NCBI RefSeq assembly: GCF_001571305.1
Contig: NZ_BCTN01000003.1
Location: 124,001-188,000, forward strand
DNA length: 64,000 nt
Origin: Erwinia persicina NBRC 102418
GTDB lineage: Bacteria > Pseudomonadota > Gammaproteobacteria > Enterobacterales > Enterobacteriaceae
Reading direction: 5' to 3'
Numbering within the stretch: position 1 is the stretch's first letter; the number at the start of each line of letters is the position of its first letter. Position numbers and translations under genes: made by a program. The notes under the pieces are model-generated. The model had not been told where the DNA came from and made no database searches. It saw nothing but the letters and a program-made list of their open reading frames with translations. Below are positions 48,551-56,347 of this stretch, piece by piece.

Positions 48551-50314
48551 ATGGCTTTATCGTATATATCGGAAACAAGTTCAATCCATTCTCTTCCCAT
48601 GCGCCATGCTGACTTTTCCACTCTGGTCGAGGCGTTAGACTACGCCGCCGGGGGAAGTACCGGGATGAATTTTTACGACAGGCGTAATCAGCTGGCAGAT
48701 GTGCTGGAATATCGGCGGCTCAGGCAGCGAGCTATCACTGATGCACGGCGTCTGCTGTCGCTGGGCCTGAAAAAAGGCGATCGCGTCGCGCTGATGGCCG
48801 AAACCAGCGCGGGTTTCGTCGAAGCCTTCTTTGCCTGTCAGTATGCGGGCTTAGTGGCAGTGCCGCTGGCTATCCCGATGGGGATGGGCCAGCGTGACTC
48901 TTACATTACCAAGCTTCAGGGCTTACTCAAAAACTGCCAGCCCGTCGCGATTATCAGCAGTGAGGAGTGGCTGCCGCTGATCCGTTCTGCCAGTGCGGAT
49001 ACCCCCGGTATCCATACCCTCAGCAATGGTGACCTCGCAGCCCTGCCGGACAGGGATATCGCGCTGCCGCCCCCTTCACCGGAGGATATTGCCTATCTGC
49101 AATATACCTCTGGCAGCACGCGCTTTCCGCGTGGCGTGATCATTACCCACCGGGCAGTGATGGCGAATCTGCGGGTCATCAGTCATGACGGCATCAAATT
49201 ACGCGCGGGTGACCGCTGCGTTTCGTGGCTGCCGTTCTATCACGATATGGGACTGGTGGGCTTTGTGCTGACCCCGGTCGCCACCCAGCTTTCCGTTGAT
49301 TATCTGCGTACGCAGGATTTTGCCATGCGGCCCATGCAGTGGCTGAAGCTGATCGGTAAAAACCGCTGTAGCGTATCTGTCGCGCCGCCTTTTGGTTACG
49401 ACCTGTGTTTACGGCGGAGTAGCGACAAGGAGCTGGCCAGTATTGATCTCTCCAGCTGGCGTGTGGCGGGCGTCGGGGCCGAACCCATTCCTGCACTGCT
49501 GCTCGACCAGTTTGCGCAACATTTCAGTAAAGTGAACTTCGACCGTCGCGCGTTTATGCCCTGTTACGGGCTGGCGGAAACCACGCTGGCGGTCAGTTTT
49601 TCTCCGGCCGATGGCGGGACACAAGTGGATGAAGTCGACCGGGGTATTCTGGAATATCAGAGCAGGGCCGTCGCGCCAGGCGAAAAAACCCGGGCAGTGT
49701 CGACCTTTGTTAACTGCGGCAGTGCGCTTCCGGGCCACCGTATCGAAATTCGTGATGAAGCGGGTCAGGCCCTGCCTGAGCGTGAAGTCGGCCATATCTG
49801 TATCTCCGGCCCCAGTTTAATGAGTGGCTACTTCCAGGATGCCGCCTCACAGCAACGAATACAGGAGACAGGCTGGATGGATACCGGTGATTTAGGCTAT
49901 CTGCTGCAGGGCAACCTCTTTGTCACGGGCCGCAAGAAAGACCTGATCATCATTCGCGGTCGCAATATCTGGCCCCAGGATATTGAATATGTCGCCGAAC
50001 AGGAGCCGGAGATTCATTCCGGCGATGCGATAGCCTTTGTCACCCCGCAGGATCGGGAAGAAGGGGCACGCATTATCTTACAAATCCAGTGCAGGTTCAG
50101 TTCCGAAGCGCGCCGGGAACAGATCGTTCACGCGCTCACCGCCCACATTCAAAGCGAATTCGGCGTCGCCGTCGAGATTGAACTTCTGCCGCCGCACAGT
50201 CTTCCGCGCACCTCCTCAGGGAAACCTGCCCGTGCCGAAGCCAGAAAACGTTACCTCAGGGCGCTGGGGGCTTCCGTCAGCCCACGGGCAGAGCTGGCAG
50301 GCCAGACGCCATGA
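48551..50314 (+). CDS. Fatty acyl-AMP ligase/acyl-ACP synthetase of the sphingolipid locus
   Basis: The 587-residue ANL-superfamily enzyme activates a fatty acid as acyl-AMP, here probably to load the carrier protein encoded at 51253. It is of the FAAL type: the phosphate loop YTSGSTRFPRGVIITHR (about residues 180-196), YGLAETTLAVSFSP, and DTGDLGYLLQGNLFVTGRKKDLIIIRGRNIWPQDIE with the hinge and nucleotide contacts. The C-terminal subdomain ends LPRTSSGKPARAEARKRY with the catalytic lysine. The start ATG has only a weak ribosome site. The stop overlaps the next gene (ATGA). The Caulobacter ceramide locus contains the equivalent acyl-ACP synthetase. Confidence 0.85.
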   Translation: MALSYISETSSIHSLPMRHADFSTLVEALDYAAGGSTGMNFYDRRNQLADVLEYRRLRQRAITDARRLLSLGLKKGDRVALMAETSAGFVEAFFACQYAGLVAVPLAIPMGMGQRDSYITKLQGLLKNCQPVAIISSEEWLPLIRSASADTPGIHTLSNGDLAALPDRDIALPPPSPEDIAYLQYTSGSTRFPRGVIITHRAVMANLRVISHDGIKLRAGDRCVSWLPFYHDMGLVGFVLTPVATQLSVDYLRTQDFAMRPMQWLKLIGKNRCSVSVAPPFGYDLCLRRSSDKELASIDLSSWRVAGVGAEPIPALLLDQFAQHFSKVNFDRRAFMPCYGLAETTLAVSFSPADGGTQVDEVDRGILEYQSRAVAPGEKTRAVSTFVNCGSALPGHRIEIRDEAGQALPEREVGHICISGPSLMSGYFQDAASQQRIQETGWMDTGDLGYLLQGNLFVTGRKKDLIIIRGRNIWPQDIEYVAEQEPEIHSGDAIAFVTPQDREEGARIILQIQCRFSSEARREQIVHALTAHIQSEFGVAVEIELLPPHSLPRTSSGKPARAEARKRYLRALGASVSPRAELAGQTP

Positions 50315-51222
50315 CCTCTACGGTGGCGTTAACCGGAGCAACAGGCTTTATCGGCAGACATATTGCCGACAACCTGCTGGCGCGGGGATTGACTGTCAGG
50401 GCACTGACCCGCCGCCCTCAACGCCCCATGGATAATCTGACATGGATTACTGGCACGCTGGAGCAGAGCTGGGCTCTGAATGAGTTAGTGCGCGGTGCTG
50501 ACTTTGTGGTGCACTGTGCCGGGAACGTGCGCGGACGCCGGGAGGACGCCTTTATGCAAACCAATGCCTGCGGCAGCCAGCGACTGATGCAGGCGGCGAA
50601 AGCGAGCGATTCATGTCAGCGTTTTTTGCTGATGTCGTCTCTGGCAGCGCGCCACCCTCACCTCTCCTGGTATGCCCATTCAAAATATGTCGCCGAGCAG
50701 CGCTTAACCCGCATGGCAACCGGGATTGCCCTGGGTATATTTCGCCCAACGGCGGTGTACGGACCGGGAGATAAAGAGCTGAAACCGGTTTTTCGCTGGC
50801 TGCTGCGCGGGCTGCTCCCGCAAACCGGGCCTGCGGATGCGCGGCTTTCCTTTCTTCATGTCAGCGATCTGGCAAACGCCGTGAGTCAGTGGTTGACGGC
50901 CCCCCGACCTCCAGAGGGCCCTTGTGAACTCTGCGATGGCGTTGAGGGAGGCTACAGCTGGTCATCGTTACAGGCAACCGGCGCAAAGGTGCGTCAGGGT
51001 TCCGTGCGACGGATCGGCATCCCTCTGCCGCTGCTGAAGGTGATGGCCGATCTCAGCACGCTGGCCAGTTGTTTAACCGGCAAAGCACCGATGCTGACCC
51101 GCAGCAAAGTCCATGAGCTGACCCACCAGGACTGGTCTGCAAACAATTTGCGTTTATCTGAATATACCGGTTGGTTACCCACGGTGACGCTGGAGCACGC
51201 TCTGCGTGCAGGACTCTTTTGA
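50311..51222 (+). CDS. NAD-dependent epimerase/dehydratase-family reductase, CerR-like
   Basis: The 303-residue extended short-chain dehydrogenase has the nucleotide-binding GATGFIGRHIADNLLARG at residues 8-25, the catalytic YAHSK (Tyr and Lys) near residue 127, and RPTAVYGPGDKEL. In Caulobacter the CerR enzyme of this family reduces the 3-oxo group of the sphingoid backbone. Gene position between the acyl-ligase and carrier protein matches that role. It starts with ATGA overlap on the ligase gene. Sugar-nucleotide epimerase activity is the alternative, but the context argues for a lipid substrate. Confidence 0.82.
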   Translation: MTSTVALTGATGFIGRHIADNLLARGLTVRALTRRPQRPMDNLTWITGTLEQSWALNELVRGADFVVHCAGNVRGRREDAFMQTNACGSQRLMQAAKASDSCQRFLLMSSLAARHPHLSWYAHSKYVAEQRLTRMATGIALGIFRPTAVYGPGDKELKPVFRWLLRGLLPQTGPADARLSFLHVSDLANAVSQWLTAPRPPEGPCELCDGVEGGYSWSSLQATGAKVRQGSVRRIGIPLPLLKVMADLSTLASCLTGKAPMLTRSKVHELTHQDWSANNLRLSEYTGWLPTVTLEHALRAGLF

Positions 51223-51252
51223 TACTGTGAATAAAGGGAAGTTGAGGATTTT

Positions 51253-51513
51253 ATGCTGAATCAAAACGCGGTAATGGACTATATCCTGGCATGTTTACGC
51301 GGCATGGTGGCCAGTGACGTTGACATAGAACCAGACAGCGATCTTGTTGACGAGCTGGGTCTGGAATCGATCAGGGTAATGGATCTGCTGATGATGTTAG
51401 AGGACAGGTTTGATATCCCTATCCCTATCAATATATTGCTGGATGTCAGGACTCCGGTACAGCTGCGGGATGCGTTACTCCCCTTCCTGGAGAAAACCTA
51501 TGGGCCTTTATGA
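51253..51513 (+). CDS. Dedicated acyl carrier protein
   Basis: The 86-residue acidic carrier protein has the phosphopantetheine site in DELGLESIRVMDLL (Ser39) and the usual four-helix pattern, ending FLEKTYGPL. It differs clearly from AcpP (LGADSLD), so it is a specialised carrier, most likely delivering the acyl chain to the serine palmitoyltransferase-like enzyme encoded next. The ATG follows GAGGA. The last 14 bases overlap the next gene, implying coupled translation. Confidence 0.88.
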   Translation: MLNQNAVMDYILACLRGMVASDVDIEPDSDLVDELGLESIRVMDLLMMLEDRFDIPIPINILLDVRTPVQLRDALLPFLEKTYGPL

Positions 51514-52672
51514 TCGCTTTGCCCGTCTTAATCATCACCGGGAACAGTTCCAGTCCAGTGGCCTTAACCCGTTTGGCACTTGCATTGATGAAGTTTACTC
51601 GGCAACCGAAGGCCGCATCGGGAATAACCGGGTGGTGCTGGCCGGAACCAATAACTATCTTGGCCTGACATTTAATCCGCAAGCCATTGCACAAGGCCAG
51701 GCCGCGCTGGCGGCCCAGGGGACGGGGACCACCGGCTCACGTATGGCAAACGGCAGCTATCATTCGCATCTGGCACTGGAGCGCGAGATTGCCGCCTTTT
51801 TTGATCGCCCCACCGCCATCGTTTTTCCAACGGGCTATACCGCTAACCTGGGCATCATCAGCACCCTGGCCGGACATGACGCCGTGGTGTTACTGGATGC
51901 CGACAGCCATGCCAGCCTCTATGATGCCTGTGCGCTCGGAGGGGCAACGATCATCCGCTTTCGCCACAACGATGCCCGCGACCTGGAGCGCCGCATGGTG
52001 CGCCTGGGTGAGCGTGCGCGCGAGGCGATCATTATCGTTGAGGGCATTTACAGCATGCTGGGAGACGTGGCGCCCCTGGCAGAGATCGTTGACATCAAAC
52101 GCCGTCTGGGTGGTTATCTTGTGGTGGATGAAGCTCACTCGTTCGGCGTGCTGGGTGCCACTGGCCGCGGGCTGGCTGAAGCTCTGGGCGTTGAGCAGGA
52201 GGTGGATATTATCACCGGCACCTTCAGCAAAAGCCTGGCGTCAGTCGGCGGGTTTGCCGTCGGTGCAGAGGCGATGGACGTTCTGCGCTACAGCAGCCGC
52301 CCTTATATCTTTACCGCCTCATCCTCGCCCTCGGTTATCGCCTCAGTGCGTTCGTCGTTAAACACCATTGCGCATCATCCTGAGCTGCGGGAAACCCTGT
52401 GGAATAATGCCCGCCGTCTTTACAACGGGCTGGAACGCCTGGGTTACGCGCTGGGGGCACATATCAGCCCGGTGGTACCGGTCATTATCAGCTCGAAAGA
52501 GGAAGGCCTGCGCCTGTGGCGCGCGCTGATCGAACGCGACGTTTATGTCAACCTGGTTCTGCCGCCCGCCGCACCGGCAGAGATGACGCTGCTGCGCTGC
52601 AGCATCAATGCCGCCCACAGCGAAGCGCAAATCGACAAAATTATTCAGGCCTTCGCCGATCTGAAACGCTGA
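51500..52672 (+). CDS. Serine palmitoyltransferase-like alpha-oxoamine synthase
   Basis: The 390-residue PLP enzyme belongs to the alpha-oxoamine synthase family (Spt, BioF, Kbl). It has NNYLGLTFNPQ, GTGTTGSRMANGSYHSHLALER, VVDEAHSFGVLGATGRG and the PLP lysine in GTFSKSLASVGGFAVG (about residue 240). With the neighbouring carrier protein, ligase, reductase and N-acyltransferase it most likely condenses serine with acyl-ACP to a 3-ketosphinganine. The ATG at 51500, behind GGAG, is preferred; the frame is open to 51410 but that part is antisense to nothing useful and overlaps the carrier gene. Glycine- or alanine-using family members are the alternative. Confidence 0.85.
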   Translation: MGLYDRFARLNHHREQFQSSGLNPFGTCIDEVYSATEGRIGNNRVVLAGTNNYLGLTFNPQAIAQGQAALAAQGTGTTGSRMANGSYHSHLALEREIAAFFDRPTAIVFPTGYTANLGIISTLAGHDAVVLLDADSHASLYDACALGGATIIRFRHNDARDLERRMVRLGERAREAIIIVEGIYSMLGDVAPLAEIVDIKRRLGGYLVVDEAHSFGVLGATGRGLAEALGVEQEVDIITGTFSKSLASVGGFAVGAEAMDVLRYSSRPYIFTASSSPSVIASVRSSLNTIAHHPELRETLWNNARRLYNGLERLGYALGAHISPVVPVIISSKEEGLRLWRALIERDVYVNLVLPPAAPAEMTLLRCSINAAHSEAQIDKIIQAFADLKR

Positions 52673-52693
52673 ACAATCCGCAGACTCTGCGCG

Positions 52694-52721
52694 GCGGCTC
52701 TCCGCTTTACCGCTGAGCCGC
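52694..52721. terminator. Inverted repeat between the two convergent lipid operons
   Basis: GCGGCTC (52694-52700) and GAGCCGC (52715-52721) flank a 14-base loop in the 73-bp gap between the convergent operons. There is no T-run, so it is a weak bidirectional terminator candidate. Confidence 0.4.
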
Positions 52722-52745
52722 TTGCGCCCTCCTGCTCTCCGTGTC

Positions 52746-53825
52746 TCAGTGCTGCCGGTCAAACCGGTACACCAGTGCCACCGCCAGCAACAGCAACAGC
52801 ACGGGCGGACCCAGGGTGGTGAGCACCACATTGAGGGAAAGCAATAGCCCGAGGTTAACGATGATCTGATCGCTGATATAGGTCACCAGCCCCACAATTA
52901 CGCCGGTGGCCAGACGGCTGCCCATGCCCGGCGAACGGGGAATGCTGAACGTAAACGGGATCGCCAGTAAAATCATCGCCAGCGTTAACACTGACCGTCC
53001 CAGCTTCTGCCACAGCGCGATCTGAAATTCCGTGCCGGGCTGGTTAGTATCATGCAGGTAATGAATATAGCGGCGAAGCTGTCCGATCGAGAAGCTGGCC
53101 GCTGGCAGGGTCAGCTCTTTCAGGCTGATGCGGGTGAACAGGGATCGCCACGGCAGGGTTGCCCGCACCGTGACCGTCTCTTTCTGGTTCAGCCACTGCT
53201 TTTGATTCACGCCGTGCAGCATCCACATGCCGTTGCCCAGCACAGTGGCCTTCTCCGCATAGATATAGGCCGCCAGCGTCAAATCAGGCCGGTAGTAGAA
53301 AATTTCCACCCCCACGGGTTGATGGTGCTTGTCCAGCCTTCTGACCGTGGCAAATTCATTTTTATCTCTGGCCCACAGGGCATTATTGACGCCCTCACCG
53401 TCATCATCCAGCGCCGCAGCGGCGCTTTTCAGCGTCATCGCTCGCTGCTGTAACGGTGAGGCCACCCACTCATCGAGCACACCAGAAGCGAGTGTTAACA
53501 TCACCCCGGCGGCCACGATAGCCATGGCAATACGCAGGACAGAAAAACCTGCCGTTCGCATGGCGGTTAACTCCAGGCTTTTCGACAACTGCCCCAACCC
53601 GACGATGCCGCCGAGGAGCGCGATAAAAGGCCCGAGGTCGACCAGACTACGGGGTAATGTCATCAGAACCACCGCCACGGCCTGTGTCCAGCGATAACCG
53701 CCGGGGCTGACGTCATCAAGCTCATTGATCAGGTTAAACGTGGTAAACAGCGGGATCAGGAGTCCTGCCGCGGCGGCAAAGCCGATAAACACGTTGCGGA
53801 CGATATAGCGGCTGAATATGTTCAT
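52746..53825 (-). CDS. LptG-like permease of the lipid island
   Basis: The 359-residue product is an LptF/LptG-family permease closest to LptG in layout. It has three N-terminal membrane helices (to about residue 115) with LLGGIVGLGQLSKSLELTAMRTAGF (the coupling-helix region that contacts LptB), a periplasmic beta-jellyroll with LWARDKNEFATVRRL, and three C-terminal helices with RSPGMGSRLATGVIVGLVTYISDQI. The start at ATG 53825 overlaps the upstream LptF-like stop (ATGA). Housekeeping lptFG normally sits beside pepA, not here, so this is a second, specialised copy. It probably moves the island's lipid product with the common LptB ATPase. Confidence 0.82.
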   Translation of the reverse strand: MNIFSRYIVRNVFIGFAAAAGLLIPLFTTFNLINELDDVSPGGYRWTQAVAVVLMTLPRSLVDLGPFIALLGGIVGLGQLSKSLELTAMRTAGFSVLRIAMAIVAAGVMLTLASGVLDEWVASPLQQRAMTLKSAAAALDDDGEGVNNALWARDKNEFATVRRLDKHHQPVGVEIFYYRPDLTLAAYIYAEKATVLGNGMWMLHGVNQKQWLNQKETVTVRATLPWRSLFTRISLKELTLPAASFSIGQLRRYIHYLHDTNQPGTEFQIALWQKLGRSVLTLAMILLAIPFTFSIPRSPGMGSRLATGVIVGLVTYISDQIIVNLGLLLSLNVVLTTLGPPVLLLLLAVALVYRFDRQH

Positions 53826-54913
53826 CGGAAGCGTGCCGGCAGCAGCGCCAGATCGCGGGCGATAAGAAGTACGACACCTGCCAGCATCACCAAAGGCACA
53901 CACCACACGCCAGGAATCAGCGGTAACGCGCCATTGGCTACCAGGGTGCGGGAGAGATTTCCTCCGTAAAAGATCGCGGTAAACACCGCGGTCAACGGTA
54001 ATAACGTGGTAAAGCGCCCCTGCCGGGGTTTGATGCGACTCAGCGACACCGCTAACAACGCCATCAGCACGGCGCTGACTCCCCGGCTCTGCCGCCACTG
54101 GCGCTCAGCCTGATCTGCGGGGTCCTGCGAGCCGGCGAGCGCGGTAAGAGAGGCCGACTTACGCCGGGTATTGTTACTCTGGGGCATCGGCGCCAGCTGC
54201 AGATTAAGGTGACGATATATCGTTTCGCTGTCCTCGCTACCCTGATGATCGAGAGTGTATGAGGTGCCGGACTGCAGCAGAACCGAGGGACTGGCGGGTG
54301 AAGGATCGGTGACGCTGACCGTCCTGGCGCGGTATACGCTGCTTTTCATCCCGGATGAGGTGTAAATAAGGACATCGGACAGGATATGGGTGATGGGATC
54401 AATGCGTGCCGCCAGCACCATTCTGCCACTGTCATTCACATTAAACCGTCTGGCCACCAGCCGTTGCGTATCCAGTTCGGACTGCGACTGCTGTTCAAGC
54501 TGATAAATCTGCCCGTAGGCCCAGGGCCTGGCGTACATCGACAGCAACATCACCATCAGACCCAGCGGCACGGCAAGCAGCATCGCCGCCTTATACAGCC
54601 GCAGCGGGCTGACACCGGAGGCAAACATCGCAGTGATTTCTGCATCGCTGTAAAGCTGACCCAGCGTAACACCGACCGCGACATACAGTCCGACAGGCAG
54701 CAGCATTTCAAGTGCGATCACCACTTTGTAGAAGACAATGTCGAACACAACCGTCAGGGCTAATGTACCGTTGGCCGCATCGGTCAGATAGCGCTGGGCT
54801 GAATAGCTGGCAAAAATAAAAATAAGAAAGCCCAGCAGAGTCGCCACTAACCGGTGAGTTTGCATCAGAATGTAGCGTTCAATCAGCAACATAAACCGCA
54901 CGCCTTTTGTCAT
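53822..54913 (-). CDS. LptF-like permease of the lipid island
   Basis: The 363-residue product resembles LptF: LLIERYILMQTHRLVATLLGFLIF as the first helix, GVTLGQLYSDAEITAMFASGVSPLRLYKAAM (LptF has LYTESEITVMHACG here), a periplasmic jellyroll with a serine/asparagine-rich loop, and C-terminal helices beginning RGVSAVLMALLAVSLSRIKPRQGR. The ATG at 54913 shares a base with the YtfJ-like stop (TAATG). It forms a coupled pair with the LptG-like gene. No lptB, lptC or lptA gene is nearby, so shared machinery is implied. Confidence 0.82.
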   Translation of the reverse strand: MTKGVRFMLLIERYILMQTHRLVATLLGFLIFIFASYSAQRYLTDAANGTLALTVVFDIVFYKVVIALEMLLPVGLYVAVGVTLGQLYSDAEITAMFASGVSPLRLYKAAMLLAVPLGLMVMLLSMYARPWAYGQIYQLEQQSQSELDTQRLVARRFNVNDSGRMVLAARIDPITHILSDVLIYTSSGMKSSVYRARTVSVTDPSPASPSVLLQSGTSYTLDHQGSEDSETIYRHLNLQLAPMPQSNNTRRKSASLTALAGSQDPADQAERQWRQSRGVSAVLMALLAVSLSRIKPRQGRFTTLLPLTAVFTAIFYGGNLSRTLVANGALPLIPGVWCVPLVMLAGVVLLIARDLALLPARFR

Positions 54914-55476
54914 TATTGCTGCTGATCGAGCAAATGATGCACCTGCTCAATCACCCGGGTGACCTCATCCTGTGTCAGGGCACCATCCTTCACCCACTGT
55001 ATACGTCCCTGCGCATCCAGCACCAGGATGGTTGAACTCTGCGGTTGCACCTGCCACGCGCGCCGGGCGAGGCCATCGCTGTCGATAATGAACTGTGCCC
55101 AGGGATAACGTCGTTTATTCTTCTCTATCTTTCTGCGCACAAAAAAGCCGGAACCGGGGATAACATCATCCGTATTAACAATGGTCGTCGGCTGGAAGCG
55201 GTCGGCCGGAAACATGGCGCCCTTAATGGCCTGGATCAGCAGTGCGTTTTTATTTTTTGCCGACGTGCGTCCGGCAATGTACTGCACCACGCGAATTTTG
55301 CCCGCCAGATCTGCACTCTTCCAGGGCACATAGCGGATCTGTCCATGTTCCAGTCGCAGCTCCCCTTTATCTGCAATGAGAACGGCGGGGACACGGTGTC
55401 CGATAGCGAAGCTGTGCGCGGCGGCCAGTACCGGCAGTAACAGACCCAGAATGGGCAGAAATCTGCATAACCTCAT
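54913..55476 (-). CDS. YtfJ-family periplasmic protein
   Basis: The 187-residue precursor matches E. coli YtfJ along its length: a signal peptide (RLCRFLPILGLLLPVLAAA, cleaved before HSF), then IGHRVPAVLIADKGELRLE, VVQYIAGRTSAKNKNALLIQ and TTIVNTDDVIPGSGFFVR. The end, GRIQWVKDGALTQDEVTRVI, also matches. The fold is thioredoxin-like, without a CxxC pair. I placed the start at 55476 behind AGGAAG; the open frame goes 53 codons further upstream without similarity. The function of YtfJ is unknown. Its coupling (TAATG) to the LptF-like gene suggests a periplasmic role in export or folding for this island. Confidence 0.82.
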   Translation of the reverse strand: MRLCRFLPILGLLLPVLAAAHSFAIGHRVPAVLIADKGELRLEHGQIRYVPWKSADLAGKIRVVQYIAGRTSAKNKNALLIQAIKGAMFPADRFQPTTIVNTDDVIPGSGFFVRRKIEKNKRRYPWAQFIIDSDGLARRAWQVQPQSSTILVLDAQGRIQWVKDGALTQDEVTRVIEQVHHLLDQQQ

Positions 55477-55498
55477 CGTGCTTCCTTTCTGACGGATA

Positions 55499-56347
55499 TT
55501 ACTGACCGGCACCAAGCGGATAGCGTTCAATAAAGTGTTCCAGCCGCTGGCGGATACCCGCATCCAGGGGCTCGGGAGCGTTATAATCACGCTGTCCCGC
55601 CAGGTTACCGGACACCATTTCATCGTGTCGATCACCCATTAAACCGTTTATCGCGGCTAAGTATCGCGAGATCTGCCGGGCCGCCAGATCATCAGGGTCA
55701 AGGGCACGCCGGGTGTCATAATAGGACACCTGCTGACTGACTATTTTTCGCACGGCGTGAAACTCCCGTCCTGTCAGCCTTGGCTTTGCGATGAATGCCT
55801 GTAACTTTCGCATCTCCTGTTGGCAACAGGCGATAAAGTCACTTTCACCGGTCAGGGGAAAATGACGCAGCGCGTGATCCACCCACCGCCAGACCGGCGT
55901 GCTCAGACAGACGCTCAGTATCCGCCCATAAAAAGTAACATGGCTTATGTTTTCGTTACGGAACGCATCCTGAAAACGTCCGAGGAAGACGGTGGTTTTG
56001 CTCAACCCCGCGCTGCACACGTGTTGCTGACCATAGAGCCGCTGAGCAAAGCGCAGATGCTTGTAACGGGAGCGAATATATTTGTACTGCCTGCGCTCCT
56101 GCTCTGACAGTGTTTCCCCCTGCACGACGCGGGTGACAAGACTCAGTAGCTCTGCCCGCGTAAAACCTTCCTGCCAGTATTGCAGGCACAGGGCGTAATT
56201 ATCACGGATGCTCTCTGCGGAACAGGAGAGATCGATTGCCTGTGGCAGGCTGACACTGTCATCAACACAATCGTCCTCGTCCACTGCCGTAAACAGTAAA
56301 TCGACGGTCTCAGGAGGATACTTACGCCACAGTTGTCTGGTGGTCAT
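55499..56347 (-). CDS. Unidentified helical protein of the lipid island
   Basis: I cannot name this 282-residue protein with confidence. It appears wholly alpha-helical, soluble and charged, without signal peptide. The C-terminal part, with REFHAVRKIVSQQVSYYDTR and YLAAINGLMGDRHDEMVSG, recalls the histidine and arginine/lysine pattern of CHAD domains, which bind polyphosphate or other anions; this resemblance is weak. The ATG at 56347, preceded by GGAG, overlaps the 3' end of the flippase gene by 26 bases; the frame is open 44 codons further up but overlaps the flippase more. It is followed after 22 bases by the YtfJ-like gene. Confidence 0.65.
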   Translation of the reverse strand: MTTRQLWRKYPPETVDLLFTAVDEDDCVDDSVSLPQAIDLSCSAESIRDNYALCLQYWQEGFTRAELLSLVTRVVQGETLSEQERRQYKYIRSRYKHLRFAQRLYGQQHVCSAGLSKTTVFLGRFQDAFRNENISHVTFYGRILSVCLSTPVWRWVDHALRHFPLTGESDFIACCQQEMRKLQAFIAKPRLTGREFHAVRKIVSQQVSYYDTRRALDPDDLAARQISRYLAAINGLMGDRHDEMVSGNLAGQRDYNAPEPLDAGIRQRLEHFIERYPLGAGQ

